Notes under the pieces: model-generated
The model's database searches: none
The model's input: only the letters and a program-made list of their open reading frames with translations
What the model was told of the DNA's origin: nothing
Assembly (NCBI GenBank): GCA_015501075.1
Contig: JADNYJ010000020.1
Coordinates: 248,001-312,000, forward strand
Origin: Gymnopilus junonius
Lineage: Eukaryota > Basidiomycota > Agaricomycetes > Agaricales > Galerinaceae
DNA length: 64,000 bases
Direction of reading: 5' to 3'
Shown here: in pieces, positions 33,934-48,538 of the stretch
How the letters are laid out: each line of letters begins with the position of its first letter
How positions within the stretch are numbered: position 1 is the stretch's first letter
Translations under genes and position numbers: made by a program

Positions 33934-36900
33934 ATGCCGAAATCGTCAGGCCCTCTTTCCTTCACTGCAAATGAATCTCCTGGGTTGACATCCATTTCGG
34001 CGGCATTACCCACAACTACCAAGGTACATCATCCGGAGCGACAGTTATATCTTTTGTCATGACTTTTGTATAGAAACCAAAATTTAAGCCTTCTATACCT
34101 TCATCTGCAAGTTATGCCCAAGGTTCTTGTTAGTTCCGCAGCCCAGTCACTGCATGATCACTGATTGACCAACTTCTTACTTCAGCAATACGCAAACCTG
34201 GTTTGACTGTATTCAGGACACCCGGATTCCAAGCATCAGTTACTCAATCTACTTCACTTCTGCCACCTTCCCGAGATGTTGTGTATGTCTCAAGCGATTC
34301 CTCCCCCTCTACTCCCGGCCAAGTCAAAAGAGATTCATCAGGATTTTTGGTCTTGGATGCACCCCCAGCGCACCCTCCAAAGCGGCAGAAGGTCGTTACG
34401 CCAGAGGACAAGGAGAACATTTTGGGCAATTCATCCAAAATCAACCGAATAGCGCCCCAGAATCCCTCTTCGAGTCCTGCTCGAAAAAATTCCGACATTA
34501 CCTCTGTAAATAATGATTGAATAGTACCCCTCTTGATTTTCTGACTGTTTCCTCCAGGCGTCTTTGGAGACTTTAAACAAATACAGAGTGTACAGCCTTG
34601 ACATTCGTAATTATGTGATGGAAGAATGCCTGGCATTTCACAGCGGACAGAACATGGAAAAGGATCCGATCCTTTTAGAGCAGTTAAAGTGAGTAGATTT
34701 TGAGCAGATATTATCGTTTGAACCATGGTCATACTAAATTTCCGTGATAGGCAAGTGATTGACGCGCGACATCAAGCAATTGAACTTGCTAAGAAGAACT
34801 TTGAATGTCGAACAAAAGCTCAGAGCCTTTCAGAGCCCGAAAAGCCGTTGACACCAATCCAGACCTCAAATGGTTCGACCACCGGGCATGCGATGATGCA
34901 AAATGTACAAGGGTCGGTTGAGCATCCTCCAAATAGTGTCCCTGTCCCTGTCACGTCTATCTCGGGGAAAGGTACCGCAAGTTCTGTCGTTGTCGTTGAC
35001 GATGACGGCAGTGATGACGGCTATTGGGATGGAATGGAGGACATCACCATGCACGACGTAACCCTTGAGAGCGCCCCCAGTACGTCCTTCTTGGCACCTA
35101 CCACACTTGCCACCACAGATTGCACCAAGAATAGTGGCAAAGGATCCCTAGTTTCAAGCCCGTATTATTGCGAGATTGTGGACAAACTACGCAATGTATT
35201 CAGATTAACCGAGTTCCGTCCCAATCAGCTTGAAGCCATCACAGCTGCACTTGGGGGCAGAGATGTTTTTGTCTTAATGCCAACTGGCGGAGGCAAAAGC
35301 CTTTGTTTCCAACTTCCGGGCGTCTGCGCCAGTGGAAAGACCCAGGGTGTCACAGTAGTTGTCTCTCCTCTCCTTGCATTGATGAAGGATCAGGTTGACA
35401 GCCTTATTAAAAAGCAAGTCAATGCTCTCCTTTCCAACGCAGAAACAGTCGGAGAAGATTGGCAACTCTTGGTCAGAAATGAACGCAAACCCAAACTCTG
35501 GTACGTGACTCCGGAAAAGCTTCGGGACAGTCCCAAAGTAAATGAAATTCTGTCAATCCTATACCGAGAGAAGAAACTGGCGCGCTTCGTAATAGACGAA
35601 GCACATTGTATTTCGACATGGGGGCAAGATTTCAGAGATGCGGTACTTTCTTCATCTTTCATCTTTCATTTTTTCCCTGAACCTTTCACATGACAGTACA
35701 CTTCCCTTGGTTCATTGCGCGAAAAGTACCCCTCCGTGCCCATCATGGCTTTAACAGCGACAGCAAATAAACGTACTGTGAAAGACATTGTCACGCAACT
35801 CAAATTAAAGGATCAAGCATCATTCAGCCAGTCCTTTAATCGCCCCAACCTAAAATACCTTGTTCAGCGGAAAAAACCAGACTCTCCCATTATCGAGATA
35901 GTCGAATTCATCCAAACAAAGCATCGAGGAGAAGGAGGTGTCATTTATTGTAACACACGTGCAAAGTGTGAATCTGTTGCTGAAGTTTTGAGAAGTAAAG
36001 GACTTTCTGCAGCGCACTTTCACGCAGGTATGTCCACCCAAGAAAAGGACCACACTGTCTGCAGTTGGCAAAATGGCACTACCTTGATAATTGTTGCAAC
36101 GGTGAGAATTCCTGAGTCCATACGACAAGTTTCTAATTACATTTTGAAGATTGCTTTTGGAATGGGTATAGACAAACCAGACGGTAAGTGACTTAATTTG
36201 GGGATAGAGACGAGTCCTTAGATGATTGAGCTGCCAACAGTGCGATTTGTGATACACCACGACATGCCAAAGTCCATGTCCGGGTACGGCTCTTTCGCTT
36301 TCCCTAAATTCCTCTATTTATATAAGGGTGCTGACGAATCATTGCAGATACTATCAAGAAACTGGTCGAGCTGGCCGTGATGGCAAGCCTGCTGACTGTT
36401 TAATGTGTAAGTCAATTTCCATTTCCATTTTCTTGTGTGATTAATGACGGCAAATAGTCTTTTCTGGAGTTGATCTCAAACGCTTGATTTTTCAAATTCA
36501 GAATGGAGATGACACTACGCCAGAAAGCGTTCAGCGACAGATAAACGCTGCTCGCGAAGTGATCCAATTTGCCGAGAACACATCTGAGTGCCGACGGGTT
36601 CAAATACTGCGTCATTTCGATGAGAAATTTGCGAAAGCAGAATGCGCCCGTGGATGTGATACGTGCGAAGATGGTCGAGAGACCGTCTCTAAGGATGTCA
36701 CAGAATATGCGCAAGTTGCTCTAAGGCTTGTTCAATTTCTCAACAGCCGTAAAGAGAATATCACTTTACAGCAACTCAAGGGCATCTTACGCGGTGCAAA
36801 TACTGTGGAGATTCGAGCGAAACAGCATGACAAACTGCCACAGTATGCATACTGTGAAAGCCTTCCAAAGGAATTAATTGAGCTTATGCTCAATCGTCTT

Positions 36901-37943
36901 TTATCTTTTGACATGCTTATGAACGTACCAGTTAAAAATCGCAGTGGATTTCACAATGACTACCTTGAGGCAAGCAAATTATTCTCTATTTATTCCATTG
37001 CTAATTTGACATAGCTTGGGATCAAATGCACAAGCCATTTTAGATAATGATCAAGACATGGTGCTTGACTGGCACCCAAAGCCAGAAAGACAGACCAAGA
37101 ACTCAAAGCGGACAAAGCTGACAATTCCTGGCTCTGAGTCTGTTAGTGCTCCCCCAGCCCCTTCCCATAAAGGAAAAAAGAAGGCTATTATCGAGGATGA
37201 TCCTATTGAAGCATCAGATAACATGTATGAATGGGATGACAACTCACATTCACATGCTGTTGCTCAACTATCATCTGGACCATCGCACATCATTGCACCG
37301 ACTAAGGCTTGGACTACAGCACACAGCAAAGCCTCCAACGGTGCAAAAGTGAGCACACGTACTGAAATGAATGAGCAGGACCTCTATCAGAGAATGCTAT
37401 TGCTTCGCAATGAGGTATTGTGGTTGATTTCACATTGTTGATTCAGCATTCTGACTGTTTGTACAGATCAGTCGGAAGAGCAATGTGGAAAATGATGAAG
37501 TATTTGAAGATACTGCCCTTCAATGGCTTAGCCTAACATGTCCTTCTGGTATGCCTATTTTTTGAGTCTTAACATTGAACTAAGCCATTGGTGTAAGACT
37601 ATCATTCCTTCAAACAGGAGCTGGCAAACAGTATGGAGTTACATAACACTGAGGACGACAACTATATCAACAAGAAATGGGATAAATATGGGCAACAATT
37701 CCTTGAAATTTGTATCCACCACAAAGCTATGACACAACGGTTAGTGCTTTAGTCATCTATATACCAGCAAATTTTGATTCCCGCTATCCTCACAGTTTAA
37801 ATGTGACTCACCCTCCTGCTGCAATGTCCTTGCATGCAATATATGACTACCAACCGCCCTCAGCTGCAAGCTCAAATACAGCAACAGTACCTGCTAGCAG
37901 TCGAAAGGCAAAATCGAAATTCAAGCCTGCTCTATCATCTTGA
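33934..37943 (+). CDS. SGS1: RecQ helicase, Sgs1/BLM type
   Basis: 3'-5' DNA helicase that dissolves recombination intermediates together with topoisomerase III. About twelve exons. The long disordered N-terminus (MPKSSGPLSF; acidic stretches such as DDDGSDDGYWDGMED) is expected to hold the Top3-binding region. The helicase core shows FRPNQLEAI, MPTGGGKSLCFQLP (Walker A), SPLLALMKDQV, VIDEAHCISTWGQDFR, ALTATA, VIYCNTRAKCE, IAFGMGIDKPDVRFVIHHD and QETGRAGRDG. The zinc site reads CRRVQILRHFDE, then CARGCDTC. The winged-helix region follows (VALRLVQFLNS...LPQYAYCESLPKEL). The C-terminal part (LRNEISRKSNVENDEVFEDT, KWDKYGQQFLE) resembles a degenerate HRDC domain. The end is basic (SRKAKSKFKPALSS), suggesting a nuclear signal. 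Confidence 0.93.
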
Positions 37944-38203
37944 AATCAGGTTCATATAACCTGTGTTCTGTTTTATAATTTCTTTGCCACAGTACATAAT
38001 AACCTCACTTTTTCAATTCATGTGCATATCATTATATTATGTATATTACAAACTCCTTCCATTGTTCGTCTTGCTAATAGTTATATTTTGCTATAGTTAC
38101 TTACAATCCTCATACATCAAATTTGATTTGTCCCTCAAGTGCCTTTGCCCTTTCCCAATTATCAATTGTTACCTCTGCCTGATGGAAGGATAACGCCACC
38201 AAC

Positions 38204-40122
38204 CTATGGATGTCCGAAAATCTTAAATAATCTAACCAACGGGATAAGTAGTGCACAAAGATACCTGGCGAGAATCATCCGCTTGACGAGATCATCAGGT
38301 GAGAATATGTGTATCGAGTTTACTTCTCTGTTAGTGCTAGAGCGTTCGCGGATGAAATCTTCTTCAACGTGCTGCACCCAGTGGTCAGTGTATTGAAGCG
38401 ACTGCTGGATTTAAAATCTGACCTTTCCTAACTCTTCTCCCAGGAGAACATTCCCGATCTTTGATCCCCCTACAAGTCGTCGAAACTGAGAAAGTTTTTC
38501 TGGTGATGGGAGAACAATGGCTTCCCTAGGCTTGTACAAAGTTTTTCGAGGATCTCCCGATGAGGTGGGGCGGAATGGGACGTTAACGCCGGTCTGTGAC
38601 ACCACCATTTAGAACCGTTGACCCAAATTGCAATTGTAGAATACAGTCAGTACCTGGAAGAATGTACTTCGTTTGCCTTCCGTTGTGACCAGGAAATTTA
38701 CGTCCGTTTCAAATTGAAAGTTGCAGAAGGGAAAAACGTATGAAAGGGTCTGCTCTCTCATCATTTCTTGAGTAGAACGAATATTCATGATGCCTGGTTG
38801 ATACCAACTCGGTTAGGTTGGTGGGATGTAGAAAAAGTATGCAGACCTTTGTTGAAGATTCCGCCTTCAGTCACTTGTCCCTCTGTCAAAAGTAAAATCG
38901 AACCCTTGGGGTGTTGGAGATAGCCACTGTGCAAATCTTCGTCTTTCGATTCCGGAGAAAATTGCACGTTGTTGAGAGTCTCCAGAGAAAGCGGAACAAA
39001 AGATACAAGGGGAAAAACTTGGGAGAGTGTGTGATATAATGCTGGAGTTGAATTTAAATTATCCACAGGCGAAGGGAAGCTAGAGAGGGTCATCGAGAGA
39101 GGAAGTACAGGAGGATGACGTGACCGGCTTAAGAGGCATATAAAGATAGGACGAGACGAAACACAAAGGATCAACTTACACTCTTGCAAGGGCACACAGA
39201 AGAACCCATTCTGATGCTATTAAATCGCCTGCCAGTGCTTCGCGAGCGATCCATTGTATGAGCTCTTGGCGGACTGTTTTAACTATTGAGAGAGACTTGT
39301 CCGGAAAAGATCTCGGGACAATCGTGCTCGGTAGTGGGGCCGTATAGAGGACATGAAGAGTAGGTACATGTATGAAATTCGTCAGATCAGCATTGATATG
39401 AAATCTGTGAATTTTCAGTTAAACTCTGTTACAGGACTTTGAGAGTGAGATGCGTACGGCTCAGAGGTCAGAATTCCGACGAAAGACATGACATCTGTTG
39501 CCCGAATGGGGCGAGCTAGCTGACTATCGTAGATCTGAAAGACGTATTAAAACACAAGGAAATGATACCAATGAGGCGACGCATTCTAGACCTTGAGTTG
39601 AACGCCAATATGAGAGGCATTAGGAACAGGAAATTTATTTGGTTGGGTTGATTGGTAATGAACTGAGTCTACAAGTTCTTGGTCAAGGCACCAGGAGCTC
39701 AGACCAGGTATAGAGACGGCCCAAAAAACGTTGCATTCCCTTAAGTATTCATGTCGGACACGATCCCCTGCAATGGCGCCTTCTGAAATGCCCCAGCCAC
39801 CACAAGCTCCGTTATTTAGTACAGCCAAGTATAGCTCTGGAGACAGTGAGGTATCCTGCACCATTGCATTAAAAACGACGAGAGAACCATCCGGAAAGGA
39901 TTGCGGGGGACGTTGGAGATTCAAGGAGGGTATCTGGAGAAATTAATGAACTGTTAGGCGATTGGACGAGCGACATACTTGCTGAAAGGTGTCTTTTGAC
40001 TTGAAGATGGAATTAAAATGTGCGGTGACAATCCCCGGAAAGATATCGATGTCCTGAGCCTGGTAGAGGCTGGATATGACTTTGCGCGGATGCTCGAGGG
40101 CATCGGAGACGGAAGGCATCAT
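38204..40122 (-). CDS. MCM-binding protein (MCMBP/ETG1)
   Basis: Binds the MCM2-7 replicative helicase and helps its assembly or release during replication. The start is MMPSVSDALEHPRKVI at 40122. Diagnostic segments are QSFPDGSLVVFNAMVQDTSLSPELYLA, the Cys-poor middle with IASEWVLLCALAR, then EGQVTEGGIFNKG, VLPSPEKLSQFRRLV, and the C-terminal DDLVKRMILARYLCALL. About eight exons with short introns. The stop is at 38204. Its start codon lies 87 bases from that of the divergent Cdc50 gene. Confidence 0.88.
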
Positions 40123-40209
40123 TGAGAGAGATTGCTTACGTGATTACGGCGCGAATGTCAGCTGCGCCGGGTCGGACTTGCACAGACTTGCACTTCTCCT
40201 CCCACCACG
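40123..40209. promoter_or_regulatory. Divergent promoter, MCMBP / CDC50, 87 bases
   Basis: Two divergent start codons share 87 bases. The stretch GGCGCGAAT (40148-40156) resembles E2F/SBF-type cell-cycle sites. This is a weak match. Confidence 0.4.
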
Positions 40210-41643
40210 ATGGGTCTCTTCAATAGGAAGAACGCCAATTCCTCAGACTCTCCAGACAACAAGAAGGAAAAGGGCGGCTGGAAACGCCCGGCAAGCACGT
40301 ATTTTTCTCTCTCCTTTGGTGGTCATTCGTTGACCTCCCTTTCCAGATACCGCCTTTAAGCAGCAGAGACTCAAGGCATGGCAGCCAATCCTCACTCCCA
40401 AAACGGTGCTCCCGACTCTGTTTATCATTGGAATAATATTTGCTGCTATTGGGGGCCTCCTTATATGGGGTTCCTCCCTCGTAACTGAGATCACCATCGA
40501 CTACACCGATTGTGAAAATACTACGCCATCTCCATCGAACGGCACCTTTAATTTCGTTGCTGTTCCTTCGAACAAATACTCTTATCGACTTCGAGCTTCG
40601 GACAACAAGAACGTTGATATTACGGCCCCCCGTTATGCCTTCCTTGATAATTCCAATAACGGCACGGTGACAGACGTTTTCGACAAGAAACAATGTCTTC
40701 TTGAATTCCAAATCCCCGCAAATCTCAACCCCTCCGTTTTGTTTTACTATAAACTGACCAACTTTTTCCAAAACCATCGGCGTTATGTCAAGAGTTTAAA
40801 TTCAAATCAATTAAAGGGCAAATTTGTCAGTCCTCACGATCTCGACAATGGTGACTGCAAGCCTCTTTCAACCATTAACGGGAAAGCTATCTATCCTTGT
40901 GGCCTTATTGCCAACTCTCTGTTCAATGGTCAAACTTCTTTTTTTCAAATAACTACCCTACTGAATTCACCTCTCTCAGATACTTTCACCTCTCCAGTAC
41001 TACTCAATCCTTCGGGTTCATCCGATTCCTCCCAGGTGTATCAATTTTCTTCTCAAGGAATAGCATGGCCGGGTGAAGCTAAGAAATATACGTCGAATCC
41101 AATTGGTCCGGGCGGCTATCCCGATCTTTCGTCTATCGTTCCCCCACCCAACTGGGCTCTTCAATTCCCCAACAATTATACAACCGACAACCCCCCTCCA
41201 GACCTTCGTGCCAATGAACATTTCCAAAATTGGATGCGAACTGCTGGCCTTCCGACCTTTACAAAGCTCTACGGAAGAAATGATAACGATGTTATGCAGA
41301 AGGGAACATATCAAATCATAATTGGACTCAGTGCGTATCTGCAGCAACTTTGAGGTTCAAATTTAATATCCTCATCTACTTAATAAAGATTTCCCCGTCC
41401 AACCTTACAAGGGGACGAAGTCCATCGTTATATCGACTGTCTCTTGGATTGGAGGAAAGAATCCATTCTTGGGCTGGGCGTATGTTGCAGCAGCGGCGGT
41501 CTTCGTGCTATTGGCTATTTTGGGCACTGCTCGCCACCTCATCAAGCCAAGGTAAGAGTTGTTTTCGAAGCTCGGTTTGAAACCCATCCTTACAGATTTC
41601 TAGACGGTTGGGTGACATGTCGTTGCTATCTTGGAATCGATGA
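40210..41643 (+). CDS. CDC50: Cdc50/Lem3-family subunit of P4-ATPase lipid flippase
   Basis: Non-catalytic partner needed for folding, export and activity of P4-ATPases. The start is MGLFNRKNANSSDSP. The conserved AFKQQRLKAWQPILTP precedes the first membrane segment (VLPTLFIIGIIFAAIGGLLIW). The large extracytosolic loop has paired cysteines (YTDCEN, KQCLLEF, DCKPL, YPCGL), several N-glycosylation sites (NTT, NGT), and the IAWPGEAKKY and family-typical NWMRTAGLPTFTKLY motifs. The second membrane segment is WAYVAAAAVFVLLAILG. The C-terminus is RRLGDMSLLSWNR. Four exons. The last acceptor at about 41602 is chosen over an earlier AG because it restores the conserved LGDMSLLSW end. Confidence 0.95.
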
Positions 41644-41811
41644 CCATGAGGGAGTTAAACATGTTTATGTATTTATTAGTAGTAGTATAGCTAAGACTTT
41701 GTTTCGTGCATGCTAATAATCTTGTAATATGGTTTTCGACCTTACTTATCCGGATATGGCTATCTTTCGTTTAGGAGCATGCTTTAGAACATAATGACAA
41801 CCGATTACCCA

Positions 41812-43273
<1,462 letters not shown>

Positions 43274-44885
43274 ATGCTCGTCCGCCGCCTGGCTTCCACA
43301 GCGCCCGCGTCTGCCTCCAGATTTTCTCTTCCACCCACCGTTCGCCAACTTTTGGCCCATCCGTCGCTTCCACAACAGATTACGACCGTGTCTGGCTGGA
43401 TTAAATCCATCCGGAAGCAGAAAAATGTCTCGTTTGCCACTATAACAGATGGAAGCTCGGCCCAAGGCTTGCAGGCGGTTCTAACAAAGGGAAAAGACGA
43501 CGAGCTACTGCGAAAGTTTGTCTCTCTTCTGCTATTTTTAACGGCGGGTCAAACATACTTTTTAGATTGACAAATGGTGCCGCGGTTCGTCTCACTGGCC
43601 AACTTGTCTCGTCTCAAGGTGCTGGTCAATCCCATGAACTCCTTGTAGATCAAAATCGTGGAGGCGAAATCCATTTACTTGGGGAGTGCCCGCCAGAGGT
43701 CTTGCTTATTTTTTTCCTTCATACAATCATATTCGCCCTGACTTTGTTCCTTGTAGACATACCCTATCCAGAAGAAAGACCTTACGGCGGAGTATCTGCG
43801 AGAACACACACATCTTCGCGCGCGTACTTCTCGAATAGCAGCAATGTTAAGATTACGGGATGTATTACGGCGGAGAATTGATTCGTGGTTCGAGGTAATT
43901 TGATTTCTACTGCTATGAAACTGTCTTAATTCTTCTGTAGATGCAAGGCTTCTACTTCTCTAACACTCCAATAATCACTGGGAATGATGCTGAAGGTGCA
44001 GGTGAAACTTTCCGTTTAGAGAAAGTTCAGTCCCAACACCCTTCTGCTGTAACACCAAGTACGGCAATACCTCCATCTGAATTCTTCTCCCGACCGGCAT
44101 TTCTCACTGTTTCTCATCAACTGCATCTGGAGGCGCTCGCAGCAGCAATGTCGCGCGTGTACACTCTCTCACCCTGCTTCCGCGCAGAACGGTCTCTCAC
44201 TGGCCGGCACCTTGCTGAGTTCTGGATGTTAGAAGCGGAGTGGGTGCTTCCCAATAATGATGGGGTGTATGGAGTCTGCGACTTGACCGAGAGTCTACTG
44301 AAAGAAACTGTGAGCGGAATACTAGACGGTGAAGATGCGGAATTGCTTTGGAAGGATAACGAGACAGACAGGCGAGGAATGCTTTTGGACGCCTTCCGAT
44401 CGCAACGCCCATGGACCCGATTAACTTATACAGAAGCAATCAACGAACTAGAAAAGGCCCATACTTCAGTATCGTTTGAGTATCAGCCAAAATGGGGACG
44501 TGATCTGCAAAGTGAACATGAACGGTGGTTGGCAGACAGCCTAATTGGCGGTCCAGTCTTCGTAACGGATTACCCCGCACCGCTCAAGCCATTCTACATG
44601 CGTGACAATGACGACGGGAACACGGTTGCATGCATGGACTTATTGGTTCCCTACGCCGGTGAACTTATTGGCGGAAGTGTGCGAGAGGAACGAACAAATG
44701 TCTTACAGCAGAAAATGGGCAGCAGCGTGGACAATGAGTGGTACATGGATTTGAGAAAATATGGCGGTGCCCCGCATGCAGGATTTGGAATGGGATTTGA
44801 ACGGCTCATTAGCTGGGTATCTGGTACAGAGAATATTAGAGAATGTATACCTATGCCTAGATGGGCGGGCAGGATGCTTTTATAA
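43274..44885 (+). CDS. Asparaginyl-tRNA synthetase, mitochondrial
   Basis: Class II aminoacyl-tRNA synthetase. The N-terminus (MLVRRLASTAPASASRFSLP) looks like a mitochondrial targeting peptide; ATG 43229 would add 15 mostly hydrophobic residues. The OB-fold anticodon-binding domain comes first (ITTVSGWIKSIRKQKNVSFA). Motif 1 region is LRLRDVLRRRIDSWF; motif 2 region is SPCFRAERSLTGRHLAEFWMLEAEW; motif 3 is GFGMGFERLISWVSG. NTVACMDLLVPYAGELIGGS is typical of AsnRS rather than AspRS. Four exons, with short introns and phases consistent. The stop is at 44885. Confidence 0.93.
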
Positions 44886-45227
44886 ATTTCTAAAAATGGG
44901 TATAAGGCTTTGAAACCTAGCATTGAAGCTGTTGTATTTTTCAAAAAGTCCCCTTGGCAAGTTATTAAGCATCGAGTTGAACTTGACAATGACTCTTCGT
45001 CGTAGTTTAATCGGCGTTAATGATAAATCCAGTTTGACTAATGCGATGAAAAGAAAATACATAAAAGTGCACATGATAATGTAAATGGTAGCCTAGCGTA
45101 TTTATTATTATGCAGTTGGGTATATCGAAAGAGGGACGCCATTGATTCGGAGAAAAGGCTTTTGCGAGTGACGCTTGTGTCGGGTGTCTAAATCATGAAA
45201 CGATGCATATACAGGTCGTGATGGGCG
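44886..45227. other. 342-base convergent gap
   Basis: This lies between two convergent stop codons. It is AT-rich and presumably holds both 3' UTRs. I see no open frame or RNA gene. Confidence 0.5.
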
Positions 45228-48200
45228 TTAGTCAGAAAGCCGCGAGGCCAAGTAGTTTCTACTATGTGCGTCCTCCGATGCTGCTTTGTACTGCATACGG
45301 ATTCTTTTTATGAATAAGAATAAAGGTGAGAACGAGGGTTCGAAAAGTGAACTGTCCAACTTACTCTATTTCTTTCCATACCGAGGAAGCTCGTCTTTTC
45401 TATCCGGGGTGGGTTGCGCAAGTGTTGGCGGGCAGTCCTCATTCCTATGGTATGTATAGCGCTAAGCATGAGCTCTTGTTCCCGTCTATATCTCCTAGTC
45501 GATTCCTGCATTAATCGCTGTGATTATAGACGATGAGTGCCAATGATAAATGTGAAGCAATCCGATACAGACTTTCTGCCGGGAAAGATCTTCCTCCAAG
45601 ACCTTGATTTGAGAACGGAAACTCGCTTCAGCCTCCTCAAACTGAGGGTCTGTCAGGAATGGAAGAAATGGCTCAAGAGGTTAAGCTCACAGATGCAGTT
45701 GCCATACTTGTAGCGTGCTGCTCTTTGAACAGTTTGTCCTGTTGTTTTATGAACTTTGAATCACTATGTAAGAGGACAATACTGGCTTCAACTGCGTCAA
45801 ACTTACCTGTTTGGCTTTTGCGAGTTTGTCCTGGGAAGTCTTTAAAGACTCCTTGAGGCTGACGTTCTCCTCGTGCATTGCTAGCAATCTCTGTTTTATG
45901 TCTTCTGGAAGATCCTTGCCCGCCAATGACGCGCGTAGGTCACTGATACAAGAAATTGAGCAAAATGCCCAAAAACCACACACAAGACTCACCCGAAGTC
46001 ACGCTCGCGCTGGAGCAACTTTTCTCGGTGTCCTATGCCCTCGCTTTGTAGGTTCACCTTCTCCAATAATAGACCATTTATCTGCTCCAGCTGCATCCGA
46101 TTCTTTTCGCTGAGCTCCTTAGTGGTCTTTCTCAGGCGTTCTACATCCGCTTCCAACCCAGCCTTGTCCTCATTGACAGATTCTCTCAAGCTTGCGAGAA
46201 TGTCAAGTTGGTCTTTATTAACAAGAGTCACTTTTTTGGATCATTAGCGTCGTAAGTACGGCAAAGGTGGAAACTTACAGTCTGACTTCGTAACTGTAAG
46301 TTCGCGTGCGACAGTTTCAAACTTGACTTCTAGTTCGGCATGTTCTTTCCGCAGAGCTTCATACTGCTCTACAGTCTCATTAAGTCGCTGTCGAAGTGCA
46401 ATAGCAGCTTCTGCACTGTGGCAATATATCAGTACAACACACAATACCAGCAACCTAACTTACCCATCTCCCATTGACTTTCCACTGCGAATTTCCTCCA
46501 AATCGCGTTGCAAAACTAACTTCTCGCGATGTGCTGCCAAATAATCATTCTCATATCGTGCCTTCATTCTACTGGCATCTTCCAACAGGTTTTCCAGCAC
46601 AAGCACCCTGCTGACGTCCGCCTCGTTCTTTTTGACTGCTTCTAGTTCCCGCTGGAGTTTGCGAATCTGGAGCTTTAAGTCTGTCATTGTCGTCCCTGCG
46701 ATCGCATCATCCAGCTCGCCACCAAGACCCTGTGCTCTAATATCCTCGCCATCAATGTCAGCACCACTAGAGTTTGGGCTCTCATCTGTATTCAGCTCCG
46801 AAGAGAGCGCGGTCGATTCGCCTTGTTCCATGCCAGGAGATTTGAGGCCAGTTCCCATAGCACCTCGTGCCCGAGACGTTGACGATAACTCAAGTTCGCG
46901 AACGCGTTCCTGGTATAGTTCCAGAGCCTCTGCGTCCTTTGACCGCTCAGCCAGGGTGATTTTTAGCTTAGCCTGGCATTGTTCTAGCTCAAAGTTCAAG
47001 GTGTTAATTTCCTGACTGCGCGAGGAATTTTTTGACTCGAGTTCAAGAATCTGGGTTTTGTACGACTCCATTAGAGGCTTGAATGCAGAGACTTTGCGAA
47101 ATTCTTCTTCCAAAGAAGCATTTTTATCCACGAGGTCAGCATTTTGCTTTTCTAGAGCCTGGCGAGGTGTAAACCCATTGGATAAAGCAGACACGAAATT
47201 ATCGTACCTTGACATGCTGCCGCAGATCAGCACCCTCTTGCAGCTTCTTCTTGTATTTTTCCATTACATTTTCTGTCTTTTGTAATTTATCTGCTGCGTG
47301 ACGATACCTTGATATGTCAAATGGTGAGGGTCAACCACTGAATTAACGGAACGATTGAAATACGTACTCGTCGACTTTGTCCTTCAGCTTTTCAGCCTCA
47401 TCTGCTTTGACTTGTAGTTCATCAACTTTACGAGTGAGATCCGTAATAAGATTGGTATGTTTGTCCAACTCTGATTCGGCCATTGCAAGGTTATCCTCAC
47501 TCTTCTGCCTGACAAGCTCGCCATGGATGAGAGTTTTACTTTTCAAAGACGGCGGAAGAACTCACAGCTCGGCTCTTAATCTGTCCATTTCTGAGCGCAT
47601 CATGACATCTGCTTTTTCGTTCCGCCGTGTATCGATTTCACGTCGGAGTTGCCGTAGTTGGGCTTGGGTTTCCTCTTTTTCAGAGATCACGTCGTCATGG
47701 GCTGTCTGCAATGTACGGTGTTCCTCCAGCAAGGCCTGGTATACCTTTTCGAGGGTTTCCTTTTCTGAAAATATTTGACTTCGTTCAGATTGGATGCGAT
47801 AATAGTGGTCATCCCTAGAATATGAAGTCAAGGTGCTGTTACACATTCGAGATGCTTTAAAACAGACTCTGTCATATTGGCTTCTATGAGGTCTTGAGCT
47901 GCCGGTGATACCGCAATCTTGGCCATGACCTGAAGAACAAATGACGTTCAAATCATATTCTATTCGTGCAATGAATGCTCACCTGTTCAATGGCTTTCAT
48001 CAAGTAGTGTTGATCTGCTTCGCTCAATCCTTGTATCTTGTCGATAAATTCCTTATTCTTCTCGCATTGGACACCGATCACAATAGTAAGGCGACACATG
48101 GTGAGGGTAGCGGCGACGTCGTGGTCCTTTGCGATAGCTTGCAAGTCGGGCACATCGAGGCTACTGGTGGGTTTCTGGAGGACATCGGCGAAATACTGTG

Positions 48201-48485
48201 TCATGAGACGATAGAGACGCTTGAGGGCACTGAAACGGAGAACCCAGTTCTCCGACGGCTGTGCTGAAGGACGGGTAGGCTGTCTGAAGTAGGTGGGATC
48301 GCTGAACGGAGGGGATTAGCAGAGGATTGACGGGGGAAGTGCATAGCAACGCACACGACAGAGAGGACTTCAAAGAGAGCAGCGCCATCTGCAAGGTCTG
48401 CGACGGTGGACACTGGACGGGCGAGGTCGAATGTAGCAAAGAAATTGAAGAAAGCGTCCATCTCCTTTCGTTCCGACATTGACAT
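45228..48485 (-). CDS. HOOK-family microtubule motor adaptor
   Basis: Cytosolic adaptor that links early endosomes to dynein (and kinesin) in filamentous fungi, as in the FTS-Hook-FHIP complex. The N-terminal Hook domain shows ERKEMDAFFNFFATFDLA, then ENWVLRFSALKRLYRLM and the ATLTMCRLTIVIGVQCEKN helix that contacts dynein light intermediate chain. Long coiled coils fill the rest (YQALLEEHRTLQTAHDD, ALEKQNADLVDKNASLEEEF, LKLQIRKLQRELEAV, and so on). The C-terminal part (LMLSAIHTIGMRTARQ) matches the conserved tail near the cargo-binding region. At least twelve exons; the last codes for YKAASEDAHSRNYLASRLSD with the stop at 45228. It sits 53 bases from the next minus-strand gene. Confidence 0.9.
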
Positions 48486-48538
48486 TCACAACATATCAAT
48501 TTCGAGCAAAGTAGTTTACATACTCGTCATTACGTAAC

